Source: Candidatus Fermentibacterota bacterium
GTDB taxonomy: Bacteria > JAFGKV01
Reading direction: 5' to 3'
Length of the DNA stretch: 19,425 nt
NCBI GenBank assembly: GCA_030620115.1
Contig: JAUXFG010000069.1
Span: forward strand, 1-19,425
The notes beneath the pieces were generated by a model. That model worked only from the letters and a program-made list of their open reading frames with translations. It was not told the origin of the DNA and searched no databases. How positions within the stretch are numbered: position 1 is the stretch's first letter; each line of letters begins with the position of its first letter. This document shows positions 12,740 through 19,425 of the stretch, in pieces. Made by a program: the position numbers and the translations under genes.

Positions 12740-15379
12740 ATGGCAAATTCTCGTACATTGATCGTTGCGTTTCTATGTCTGGCCCTTCCGGCACTCCTTG
12801 TATTTCCATTGTGGGCCATCGAGATGCCGGAGCCCAGAATCCAGGCGCGGGTTGATTTCGACTCCATGTCTGAGTGGCAGAGGTTCCTGGCTGTCCGTGA
12901 CCTTGATCTCATGAATGTGAAGTGCGCTCATCATGCTCGAATCGTCACGGATGCGGAGCAGCTTGAGCAGCTTCGGTCTCTTGGATTCGCCGTGACCGTG
13001 GAGATCGAGAACATGGAGGAGTTCTACGCCTGCAGGATCAGTGGGGACAACTTCGGTGACTACCACACCTATTCCGAGACCGAGCAATTCCTGGACGATC
13101 TGCATGCTTCTTGGCCATGGATAACCACCGCAAAGATGACCATCGGCACGAGCCATGAGGGGCGCGACATCTGGGCAATGAAGATCTCAGATAATCCCGA
13201 ATCGAACGAGGACGAGCCCGAAGTGCTGTTCGACGCCCTCCACCATGCGCGAGAGCCCATGTCCTTGGAAGTCGTACTCTACTACATGACGTGGCTCTGT
13301 GAGAACTACGGGAACGATCCTGATGCCGCGTTCCTTGTTGACAACCGGGAGATCTGGTTTGTCCCTGTCGTCAACCCGGATGGCTACGTATTTAATGAGA
13401 TGACCTATCCCGCAGGCGGCGGGATGTGGCGAAAGAACAGACGGGATAACGGGGATGGCACATGGGGGGTGGATCCGAACAGGAACTACCCCTACGAATG
13501 GGGCAGAGATGATGGCTCTTCGTCTGACCCGGCGAGCCAGATCTATCGCGGCCCATACGCTGCCTCGGAACCCGAAGTCCGGGCCGTAATGAACCTCATG
13601 AAAGACCATGAGTTCTTTTCACACCTGACATTCCATTCTGTCGCAGGCATGATCCTCGTACCCTGGAGTTTCACAAGCAGTCCCCCGCCTGACGACTGGA
13701 TTCTGAGACGATGGGGAAACGAGATGGCCAAGTTCAATGACTATGCAGTGGGCCAGTCGAATGAGCTCCTGTACTTGTGCAGCGGAACTACGGGGGACTA
13801 CGCGTACGGGGAACAGGTGGAGAAGAACAAGATCATGTCGTGCTGCGTTGAGGTTGCCGGAAGTGGTTTCTGGCCGGAAGAGAATGAGATACCTGCCCTG
13901 AATGAGGAATGCTTGTGGCCCCAGATCTGTGCTACCTGGGTTGCCGGGGTCTACCTGGAGCTTGGCGCTATTGCTCTTTCAGGAGGAAATGAGGACGGGA
14001 AGCCCGATCCTGGAGAGACGCTCGAGCTCGTCGCCATGATCAAGAATGAGGCGCTGTCTGCAGACGCGGAGAACGCGGTGATTACGCTCAGCACGGATGA
14101 CCCATATGTTCAGCTCCACGATGCGAGTTCTTTTCTTGGCGCCATTGTGTGCCCATGGACAGTACAAAACACGGAGGATCCTTTCCGATTCTCGCTTCAT
14201 CCTTCCACTCCCGACGGGCATCTGTTGGCCATGACGATTGCTCTGAATGCAGATGGATTCTCCCGTCAGGAGAATACCGAGTGGAACGTGGGCCGGCCCT
14301 TTGTCAGCTTGTCTGATGATATGGAAAACGGGATTGGGAATTGGATCAGCGGTGATCATTCCTGGGGATTGACGACTTCGATTTCTCACTCACCGGACTA
14401 CTCGTATGCCGACAGCCCGGTGGGTGACTACTCCAATTTGACAAACACATGGATAGAACTAACCAATCCACTTGATCTGAGCCAGGTGGACACCGCCAAT
14501 CTGTCGTTCTGGCATTGGCACAATACTGAGGAGAACGCGGATTACTGTTATGTCGAAGCCTCTGATGACGATGGCGGCACCTGGCGCCAGATCGGATCGA
14601 GGTACCACGGGACGAGCGAAGACTGGGAGCAGGTTGCGCTATCATTAGCCGACTACGTTGGCTCACCGAACTTCACGCTACGATTCAGATTGGAATCGGA
14701 TCCATATGTCACCGCGGATGGCTGGTACATCGACGACGTGCTGATCACTGAGCCGCCAAACATGAACACCAGGCCCACCGCGCCAACACTCTTGAGCCCG
14801 GTTGACGGAAGCATGCTCTATACGCCTTCTCCAACCCTTGCAGTATTGAATTCCTCCGACGCGGATCGTTCAGACAAACTGACATACGGATTCTTCTTGT
14901 ACGCCGATGAATTGCTCACCCAGCTCGTGGCTTCTGCATCCAACATACCTCCACGGCGTGCCAATACCGAGTGGACGGTGGATCTCACGCTGGATGACGG
15001 TACGTATTGGTGGCAGGCCTATGCTGACGACGGTACGGAGAGAAGCCCGCTCATGTCCGCGGCTTCGTTCACCGTGGATGCCTCCCGTTTCGAAATACCG
15101 AGCACGGTAGCGCTTCTCGGCCCGCAACCAAACCCGTTCGAGGATGAGATGCTCCTTGGTTTTGAGCTCCCTTCAAGGAGCGATACCAGGATCACCATAT
15201 ACAACCTCCATGGCCGCACCGTACGTACGCTCATCCACGGAAAACGAGGACAGGGTCGAGGAAACGTGACCTGGGACGGCTCCGACAACCGAGGACGGAG
15301 AGTCGCCAGCGGAGCCTACCAGGTCAGGCTTGAGGCCTGCGGCGTCATGAGATCGAGGAAACTGGTGGTACTGAGATAA
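12740..15379 (+). CDS. Secreted M14 family zinc carboxypeptidase with FlgD-like C-terminal domain
   Basis: The 879-residue protein starts with a signal peptide (about residues 1-26, LIVAFLCLALPALLVFPLWA); AAGGAG lies eight bases before the ATG. The M14 domain spans about 105-415. Zinc ligands by family alignment are H169 and E172 (LHHARE) and H299 (FHS). N247-R248 (VDPNRNY) correspond to N144-R145 that bind the substrate carboxylate in carboxypeptidase A, and E371 (CCVEVAG) to the general base E270. So the active site looks complete. Behind it are a CARDB-like domain with DGKPDPGETLEL (about 415-510), a MAM/jelly-roll-like domain (about 520-670), an Fn3-like domain (about 675-780), and a C-terminal FlgD Ig-like domain (PNPF, ITIYNLHGRTVRTL, VTWDGSDNRGRRVASGAYQV), which in FCB-related bacteria is often linked to secretion or surface attachment. 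Confidence 0.93.
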   Translation: MANSRTLIVAFLCLALPALLVFPLWAIEMPEPRIQARVDFDSMSEWQRFLAVRDLDLMNVKCAHHARIVTDAEQLEQLRSLGFAVTVEIENMEEFYACRISGDNFGDYHTYSETEQFLDDLHASWPWITTAKMTIGTSHEGRDIWAMKISDNPESNEDEPEVLFDALHHAREPMSLEVVLYYMTWLCENYGNDPDAAFLVDNREIWFVPVVNPDGYVFNEMTYPAGGGMWRKNRRDNGDGTWGVDPNRNYPYEWGRDDGSSSDPASQIYRGPYAASEPEVRAVMNLMKDHEFFSHLTFHSVAGMILVPWSFTSSPPPDDWILRRWGNEMAKFNDYAVGQSNELLYLCSGTTGDYAYGEQVEKNKIMSCCVEVAGSGFWPEENEIPALNEECLWPQICATWVAGVYLELGAIALSGGNEDGKPDPGETLELVAMIKNEALSADAENAVITLSTDDPYVQLHDASSFLGAIVCPWTVQNTEDPFRFSLHPSTPDGHLLAMTIALNADGFSRQENTEWNVGRPFVSLSDDMENGIGNWISGDHSWGLTTSISHSPDYSYADSPVGDYSNLTNTWIELTNPLDLSQVDTANLSFWHWHNTEENADYCYVEASDDDGGTWRQIGSRYHGTSEDWEQVALSLADYVGSPNFTLRFRLESDPYVTADGWYIDDVLITEPPNMNTRPTAPTLLSPVDGSMLYTPSPTLAVLNSSDADRSDKLTYGFFLYADELLTQLVASASNIPPRRANTEWTVDLTLDDGTYWWQAYADDGTERSPLMSAASFTVDASRFEIPSTVALLGPQPNPFEDEMLLGFELPSRSDTRITIYNLHGRTVRTLIHGKRGQGRGNVTWDGSDNRGRRVASGAYQVRLEACGVMRSRKLVVLR

Positions 15380-15554
15380 CTCTTAGTGCGGGAACCGGGA
15401 GAGACGCAGGTGATAGGATGTGCCCGCGGATCCTCGAGGAGCTATCGATTACCCTGTCGAGATCTTGCCATGTCTTGGAAACATCTATAACCGAGACACT
15501 CGAATAACTCCCTATTCTTGTCTGTGCGCCATCCACAATGCCCCAATACCAAGA

Positions 15555-16753
15555 TCAGACCCCCGCGCAATCACCAGCCCCGGCTCGAACTGACAGCAGG
15601 TTCCGAAGCTCCTTGACAGAACGCTCCACGGCCGTGAGAGCCGATATCACGAGCTCATCGGAGGTGAGATCAACGCCAGTCTCCCGAAGCAGATCCAAAG
15701 GAGGCTTGGAGGATCCGCCTTGCAGAAGGACGAGATACTTCCTCGCCGTATCCTGATCTTCGGCCAAAACCCTGGAACAGATATCGAGCGCCGATGCCGT
15801 GCCAACCGCGTACTTGTAGACATAATAATCGCGATAGAAATGTGGTATGCGACCCCAATGAACCTCAATAAGCTTGTCTTGATCGTCAAAAGAAAAGGCA
15901 GCCCCATAATACTGCTTGATCAGTCTATAATACGTGTCGTTCAGGTATTCCGAAGTAAGCGCTCCTCCCTTCTCGACCATATCATGAATCTTCCTCTCGA
16001 ACTCCGCAAGCATGATCGGCCCATGGAGCGTGATTCCGAAGCGTCTGAGCCGATAGTCGATCAGCCGAATTCGCTCCTATAGAAACCAAGGAATGCGTTC
16101 TTTCTGATCGTTCTGTCTCTTGACTCGAGGAACTGCTCAATATTGCTGTTGGTCAGCTGCACCTCCTTGCCATCTTGGCCAGCCACTTCGGGGAGACGAG
16201 CAGGCCGCTCCACATCGTTCAGCAATCTGAACGCTTTGCCGAAGCCCTATAGGGGCTCTCGCGCCATATCGAGAAGACGCTCTTCGCTTTCGCTCAGCAT
16301 GTGTGAGCGAAAGCAAAGTCGATCCTCCAGCCATGATAGATAGGGCCGCAACTCACGAGTCTCGATCCATTCGCTCATTCTATCCTCTGGGATTCTCAGA
16401 AGTTCGGGGATAAGGAATGACGAAGCAGCAGCATAGTCTGTCACTCGCGAGATGATTCTGGCCAGCATGTCCTGATACGTGGTTCGAGAAAGATCTTCGT
16501 CTCGCCTATGGTAGGCGTAGGTGTAGAGCTTATCCAGAAGCCGATTGTGCATAAGAAACCGGTCAAGTCCGGATGCAATCCTGGCTGGAGATCGAGATAG
16601 CGTGTCAGACCACGAGGCGATCTCTCCGGGAAATCCTTCGACCCTCCGGAAGTCTTGCTCCCACGCTTCGTCCGAACTGTAGAGAGCTTCCAGATCCCAC
16701 CTATCCTCAATAGGAACTTCCGCCCTATCCGTTGGCTTGCTGGTCATGGCCAA
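15555..16753 (-). pseudogene. pepF: Oligoendopeptidase F (M3 family) pseudogene: nonsense codon plus internal deletion
   Basis: Intact M3 oligoendopeptidases have about 600 residues and a central HEXXH zinc site. Here the N-terminal part (16753-16250) reads well: VPIEDRWDLEALYSSDEAWE onward to MAREPL. An in-frame TAG at 16249-16247 follows, and the same frame resumes as GFGKAFRLLNDVE, VQLTNSNIEQFLESRDR and RKNAFLGFYRSEFG to about 16070. The sequence then jumps, in another frame, to RLIDYRLRRFGITLHGPIM and AEFERKIHDMVEKG, and continues through RIPHFYRDYYVYKYAVG and SALDICSRVLA to a normal C-terminus at 15555. About 200 residues, including HEXXH, are missing at an EcoRI-like GAATTC near 16067-16072. 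No active peptidase can be made. Two independent lesions argue against a simple sequencing error. Confidence 0.9.
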
Positions 16754-17225
16754 GCTCCTCCCCTCGCAATCTTCAGATCAAATCGACCGATTCATGTGTG
16801 TGTCGTAGAATACTGATTACAGGATCAGGAAGCAAGATCAAGGAGGTGGGTGGCAGAGAAAGGCAAGGATCCACTACTGAGGCCAAGCAATCTCCCTGAT
16901 CCACCCGGTATTCCCGGCTGCTCACCTGGCTCCCGCCCCATGGTGATTGCCCAGCGTTGCTGCCACGAGAGCCCACGCCTGCCCACGTAATAGTCTGGAA
17001 GGCCATAGGCCGCCAGGGCCTCTAACCCCGCAATCCAGCAATCCCACATTTCGCTTTTCCCCTCTCCTCTCCCCTCCCCCTAGATTGCCAGATTTGTAGA
17101 TTGTCATATTATAGATTCCCAATCGCTGAACCTTCCGACCTCCATACACGCTATACCAATGAGACAGGTACATTCGCAGATGCGGTGGGTTCGCATCGAA
17201 CCGCCGCGCCAACAAGGAGGGGATC
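16754..17225. other. Intergenic region upstream of the tonB-like gene
   Basis: This 472-base region has no recognisable gene. Bases 17055-17080 are a pyrimidine-rich run (CCCCTCTCCTCTCCCCTCCCCC), and 17081-17105 hold degenerate TAGATTG repeats like those of dispersed intergenic DNA. A promoter-like pair is at 17085-17112. A minus-strand frame at 16825-17049 is open but matches nothing I recognise and has no ribosome binding site that I can see. Confidence 0.55.
17085..17112 (+). promoter_or_regulatory. Candidate promoter for the tonB-like gene
   Basis: TTGCCA (17085-17090) and TATTAT (17107-17112) match the -35 and -10 consensus at 5/6 each with a 16-base spacer. The leader to the ATG at 17226 would be about 105 bases. 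The -35 lies inside degenerate TAGATTG repeats, so the match could be chance. Confidence 0.4.
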
Positions 17226-17858
17226 ATGCGTGAACCAACTACGTCGCCATCCAAGCGAGAACGTCTCTCAGCCAGGATCTTTCACCGAAGAGCGTTGCTC
17301 CTGGCGCTTCTCGTGCATCTTTTCGTTTTCGTTGCCGCGCCTACCTATTCCATCCGAGTAAAAGCCCCCTCACCTCCGACAATCACCGTAATGCCTTTCC
17401 TACCGACACCTGACATGCCGCCAGAGAAGAAGCCGATTCCTCGGCCTCCGATGATAGTTGAGGTTGCTGATGACGAGGAACTTGTTGACAATGAATTCGA
17501 CATCCAGCCCACCGATCTCGAATACTGGGACGACAAGCGCGTGGAGGAGCCTGCGCAGATGCTTCCGCCCCCAAACACGGTCATCCCCCACGACACACCC
17601 CCTGCGATCATCCGGCCCCCGAGTCCCAAATATCCGGAGATTGCCCGCATGGCGGGTTTGGAAGGACGGGTTTTCGCGCGCTTGTTCGTGGGAAAAGACG
17701 GGAGAGTGAAGCAAGTCGTGATCATGCCCGGTAACGAGATCTTCCATGATGAGGTGCGCAAGGCTGCCTTTGATCTTCACTTCTCCCCCGCCATGATGGG
17801 CGACAGAAAGGTCGGCGTCTGGGTCTCTGTACCCTTCGACTTCTCCTTGGAGGATTAG
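17226..17858 (+). CDS. TonB-like energy transducer
   Basis: The 210-residue protein has the TonB layout. A basic cytoplasmic start (RERLSARIFHRR) leads into one transmembrane segment at about 23-43 (ALLLALLVHLFVFVAAPTYS) with a buried H31, like the functionally important histidine in the TonB anchor. A proline-rich periplasmic linker covers about 46-135 (PTPDMPPEKKPIPRPP, PPPNTVIPHDTPP). The TonB C-terminal domain is at about 133-208, starting SPKYPEIARMAGLEGRVFAR. Such proteins pass ExbBD proton-motive energy to outer-membrane transporters; no exbB, exbD or receptor gene is in the window. AAGGAGG lies five bases before the ATG. The cobamide operon nearby would benefit from TonB-dependent B12 uptake, but nothing here shows that link. 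Confidence 0.9.
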   Translation: MREPTTSPSKRERLSARIFHRRALLLALLVHLFVFVAAPTYSIRVKAPSPPTITVMPFLPTPDMPPEKKPIPRPPMIVEVADDEELVDNEFDIQPTDLEYWDDKRVEEPAQMLPPPNTVIPHDTPPAIIRPPSPKYPEIARMAGLEGRVFARLFVGKDGRVKQVVIMPGNEIFHDEVRKAAFDLHFSPAMMGDRKVGVWVSVPFDFSLED

Positions 17859-17926
17859 CCCGAACTTCTCACCACACGCTTCGCTTGGATGCATATGCGA
17901 AGCCTTGGGTGCGGGACTACGCCTCC

Positions 17927-17959
17927 GGGGGCACGGTCCGTCAGCTGGCGGATGCCCCC
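17927..17959. repeat. Hairpin element containing the 16-base palindrome, locus 2
   Basis: GGGGGCA (17927-17933) pairs with TGCCCCC (17953-17959), enclosing TCCGTCAGCTGGCGGA (17937-17952), itself palindromic but for one position and nearly identical to 10585-10600. It lies about 70 bases past the tonB stop and could work as a terminator without a T-tract, or be a REP-like dispersed element. Confidence 0.65.
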
Positions 17960-18087
17960 ACATGGGGGAAACCAATTCTGAGGCAGATCCGTGCACCAAG
18001 ACTGCGAACCAATTCTGGGATGTTTCAGAATAGGCCTGGAAGTGCTTTACACTTTCGGAACCCTCCATGCAATGACTGAGGCCCGGT

Positions 18088-18161
18088 GTCATCGCGAGCG
18101 ACAGCGCGGCGATCCCGCGTACCGCGCGGGATTGCTTCGTCGCTACCCTCCTCGCAATGAC
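18088..18161. repeat. REP/MITE-like imperfect palindrome of about 74 bases
   Basis: The ends GTCATCGCGAG (18088-18098) and CTCGCAATGAC (18151-18161) are inverted repeats with one mismatch. Inside, AGCGAC (18097-18102) pairs with GTCGCT (18139-18144), and GCGATCCCGCG pairs with CGCGGGATTGC around the loop TACCG. The whole can fold into one long stem. Its edge sequence (GTCATTGCGAG type) resembles dispersed intergenic repeats seen in many environmental genomes. No transposase is nearby. Confidence 0.7.
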
Positions 18162-18295
18162 TGAGGGTGGGGCTACGGTCCCGGGATCTCTCTACGGGAT
18201 TCTGTATTCCTATCTTGAGCCGTAGCGATAGACCGAGACCATAAAACGAGAGAATGAAGCATCCGCCTATTCTTGCGCGAATCCCTATTGAGAAG

Positions 18296-19425
18296 TCACC
18301 GCGGGTCCACGACCCGTCCCATGAAAAGGATCGACTCCGTCACATTGTCCCAGATGATGAAGATAAACGGATGATCCGCCACGACCCCCTCCCCAGCCGA
18401 AGTGGGTCCAAATCCTGCTCCGGTTGCGGCTGCGGCTTCTGTTCCTTCCTCGTCGACCCGCACGTAAGCGTTGTGTACCAGAACTTCGAGGTAAAGGTCT
18501 CTGCCGCCGGTGATGCCCGAGAAGTCGGCGGAATGTGGATCGAAAGCCGAGGGCATGCCCATGGCGACGAGCTGATCCTTCAGGCTCGCTTCGAATGTGA
18601 ACTCGAACCGGGGTAGAGCGACCAGGATCTCGGCCTCTTGGAGTGCGCCCCGCCACTGGCGGATGTTCTCGAATGAGAGCGACGCCTCCAGCTCGGCTAA
18701 CCCATCCCGCTCCTGGGGAACAAGGATCATCATCTCCACGTCTTCGCCGTCGTAGGGTAACGCAACCGCGCTGAGGTCCTCGAACTCGCCGAACTCCACG
18801 GACACCTCTTCATGCTTCATCATAGGAACTTCGACCGGTTCCACTCCGCGAACCCAGAAAGTCGCATCCTGGGTATGGTTCTCGTCAAAGGTGAATTGCC
18901 ACGTCCCCTTGAAATAGACGGCGTTCGCCAATGCCAGTAGTGTCTCCTGATTGATCATATCCGGCTTGAACAGTTCATTTATCCTGTCGCCTGTTTGATC
19001 CGCTACCCACTGATTGATTCGTGCGCGGACATTCTCGAAATCGGTGCAAAAATCCACCAATTCCTGAGCAGCATCATAGTGTTCGCCAGTGATGTCGAGG
19101 TAGCTCTCCAGGAGGGGGAAATTCTGTTGTATCCACATACCATTCACCGTGCTCAACTCATACCCGCCAAGCTCACTCCCCCGATCCAGGCTGGCGTGCA
19201 ATGCCCCAAACATCTCATGCCACCGGTCAAACCCGGAGGGTACGTGCATCACCTCCTCCATTTCAAACATGGTCCCATCGGCTGCTCCTGCCAAGACCAT
19301 GCTCAGAACGGTGGAGATACTCCACGGCGAGAAGAATAGGTTGCCATCCTCTCCCTGCAATCGTGCGTAGAAATCCAAAGCGAAGCGAGTATTCGCCTCC
19401 ACCACGGCGTCCACGTAGGGAAGGA
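18296..19425 (-). CDS. Serpin (serine protease inhibitor), partial at right edge
   Basis: The frame is open from the TGA at 18298-18296 to the end of the window. A GTG at 19414 could be a start, but the frame continues upstream as LPY, so the true start and any signal peptide lie outside. Over 370 residues fit the serpin fold: NLFFSPWSISTVLSMVLAGA, LLALANAVYFKGTWQFTF, PYDGEDVEMMILVPQ, LPRFEFTFEASLKDQLVAMGM, AYVRVDEEGTEAAAAT and the closing DHPFIFIIWDN ... ILFMGRVVDP. The hinge GTEAAAAT with small residues is typical of inhibitory serpins that insert the loop as strand 4A. The reactive loop after it (GAGFGPTSAGEGVV) is a few residues shorter than usual; by alignment P1 is probably T in GPT-SAG. 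The target protease is unknown. It may protect the cell surface from its own or foreign proteases. Confidence 0.93.
   Translation of the reverse strand, partial: LPYVDAVVEANTRFALDFYARLQGEDGNLFFSPWSISTVLSMVLAGAADGTMFEMEEVMHVPSGFDRWHEMFGALHASLDRGSELGGYELSTVNGMWIQQNFPLLESYLDITGEHYDAAQELVDFCTDFENVRARINQWVADQTGDRINELFKPDMINQETLLALANAVYFKGTWQFTFDENHTQDATFWVRGVEPVEVPMMKHEEVSVEFGEFEDLSAVALPYDGEDVEMMILVPQERDGLAELEASLSFENIRQWRGALQEAEILVALPRFEFTFEASLKDQLVAMGMPSAFDPHSADFSGITGGRDLYLEVLVHNAYVRVDEEGTEAAAATGAGFGPTSAGEGVVADHPFIFIIWDNVTESILFMGRVVDPR

Larger units (their letters stand above)
17859..18295. other. Repeat-rich intergenic region between tonB-like and serpin genes
   Basis: This 437-base region between convergent genes contains two hairpin-forming repeat elements (17927-17959 and 18088-18161) and a 13-base direct repeat GCAATGACTGAGG at 18069-18081 and 18154-18166. 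No coding frame with recognisable content is present. Confidence 0.65.

Noticed and set aside
16825-17049. Minus-strand open frame of 74 codons with a fairly protein-like composition
   Set aside because: No family recognised, no ribosome binding site seen, and it overlaps pyrimidine-rich and degenerate repeat DNA; treated as intergenic.

Overview
The window looks like chromosomal DNA from an uncultured Gram-negative bacterium, probably of the FCB assemblage or a neighbouring candidate phylum (Eisenbacteria, Krumholzibacteriota or Latescibacterota type). The reasons are very large secreted multidomain proteins (a gingipain-type C25 peptidase, an M14 carboxypeptidase ending in a FlgD-like domain, an FG-GAP propeller protein), a TonB protein, and intergenic DNA full of short degenerate repeats. 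This placement is inference from gene style; there is no rRNA or other phylogenetic marker here.

Layout. Bases 1-326 hold the 3' end of a SAM-dependent methyltransferase. A repeat-rich gap follows, then a VapC-type PIN toxin and its Phd/YefM-type antitoxin on the minus strand, with a promoter and overlapping inverted repeats before the antitoxin. Bases 1801-4996 are a tightly packed minus-strand cobamide operon, cbiR-cobU-cobT-cobS, joined by two 4-base ATGA overlaps and a 3-base gap. Just after cobS there is a short remnant of a cobyric acid synthase (cobQ/cbiP) gene in no annotated frame. It breaks off next to a 30-base sequence whose exact inverted copy lies upstream of cbiR. Together these genes read as a salvage and remodelling pathway: CbiR opens an imported cobamide, CobU activates the cobinamide moiety, CobT activates a new lower-ligand base, and CobS joins them.

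From 5532 the window changes to secreted proteins: the 1598-residue C25 peptidase homologue (plus), a convergent seven-bladed FG-GAP protein (minus), and an M14 zinc carboxypeptidase (plus). An oligoendopeptidase F gene follows on the minus strand. It is a pseudogene, with an in-frame TAG and a deletion of about 200 codons that removes the catalytic core. Next comes a TonB-like energy transducer with a good ribosome binding site and candidate promoter. The right edge holds a serpin whose 5' end runs out of the window. The second half is therefore a peptidase/inhibitor-rich stretch, although its genes do not form an operon.

Intergenic regions carry several separate repeat families: a 96-base tandem duplication, a 16-base palindrome found at two loci, a hairpin element of about 74 bases, and low-complexity degenerate repeats. 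I saw no CRISPR array, tRNA, rRNA, transposase or phage gene. I did not find a clearly new multi-gene system. The most informative observations are the CbiR-containing operon, the hidden cobQ remnant at a repeat breakpoint, and the decayed pepF.
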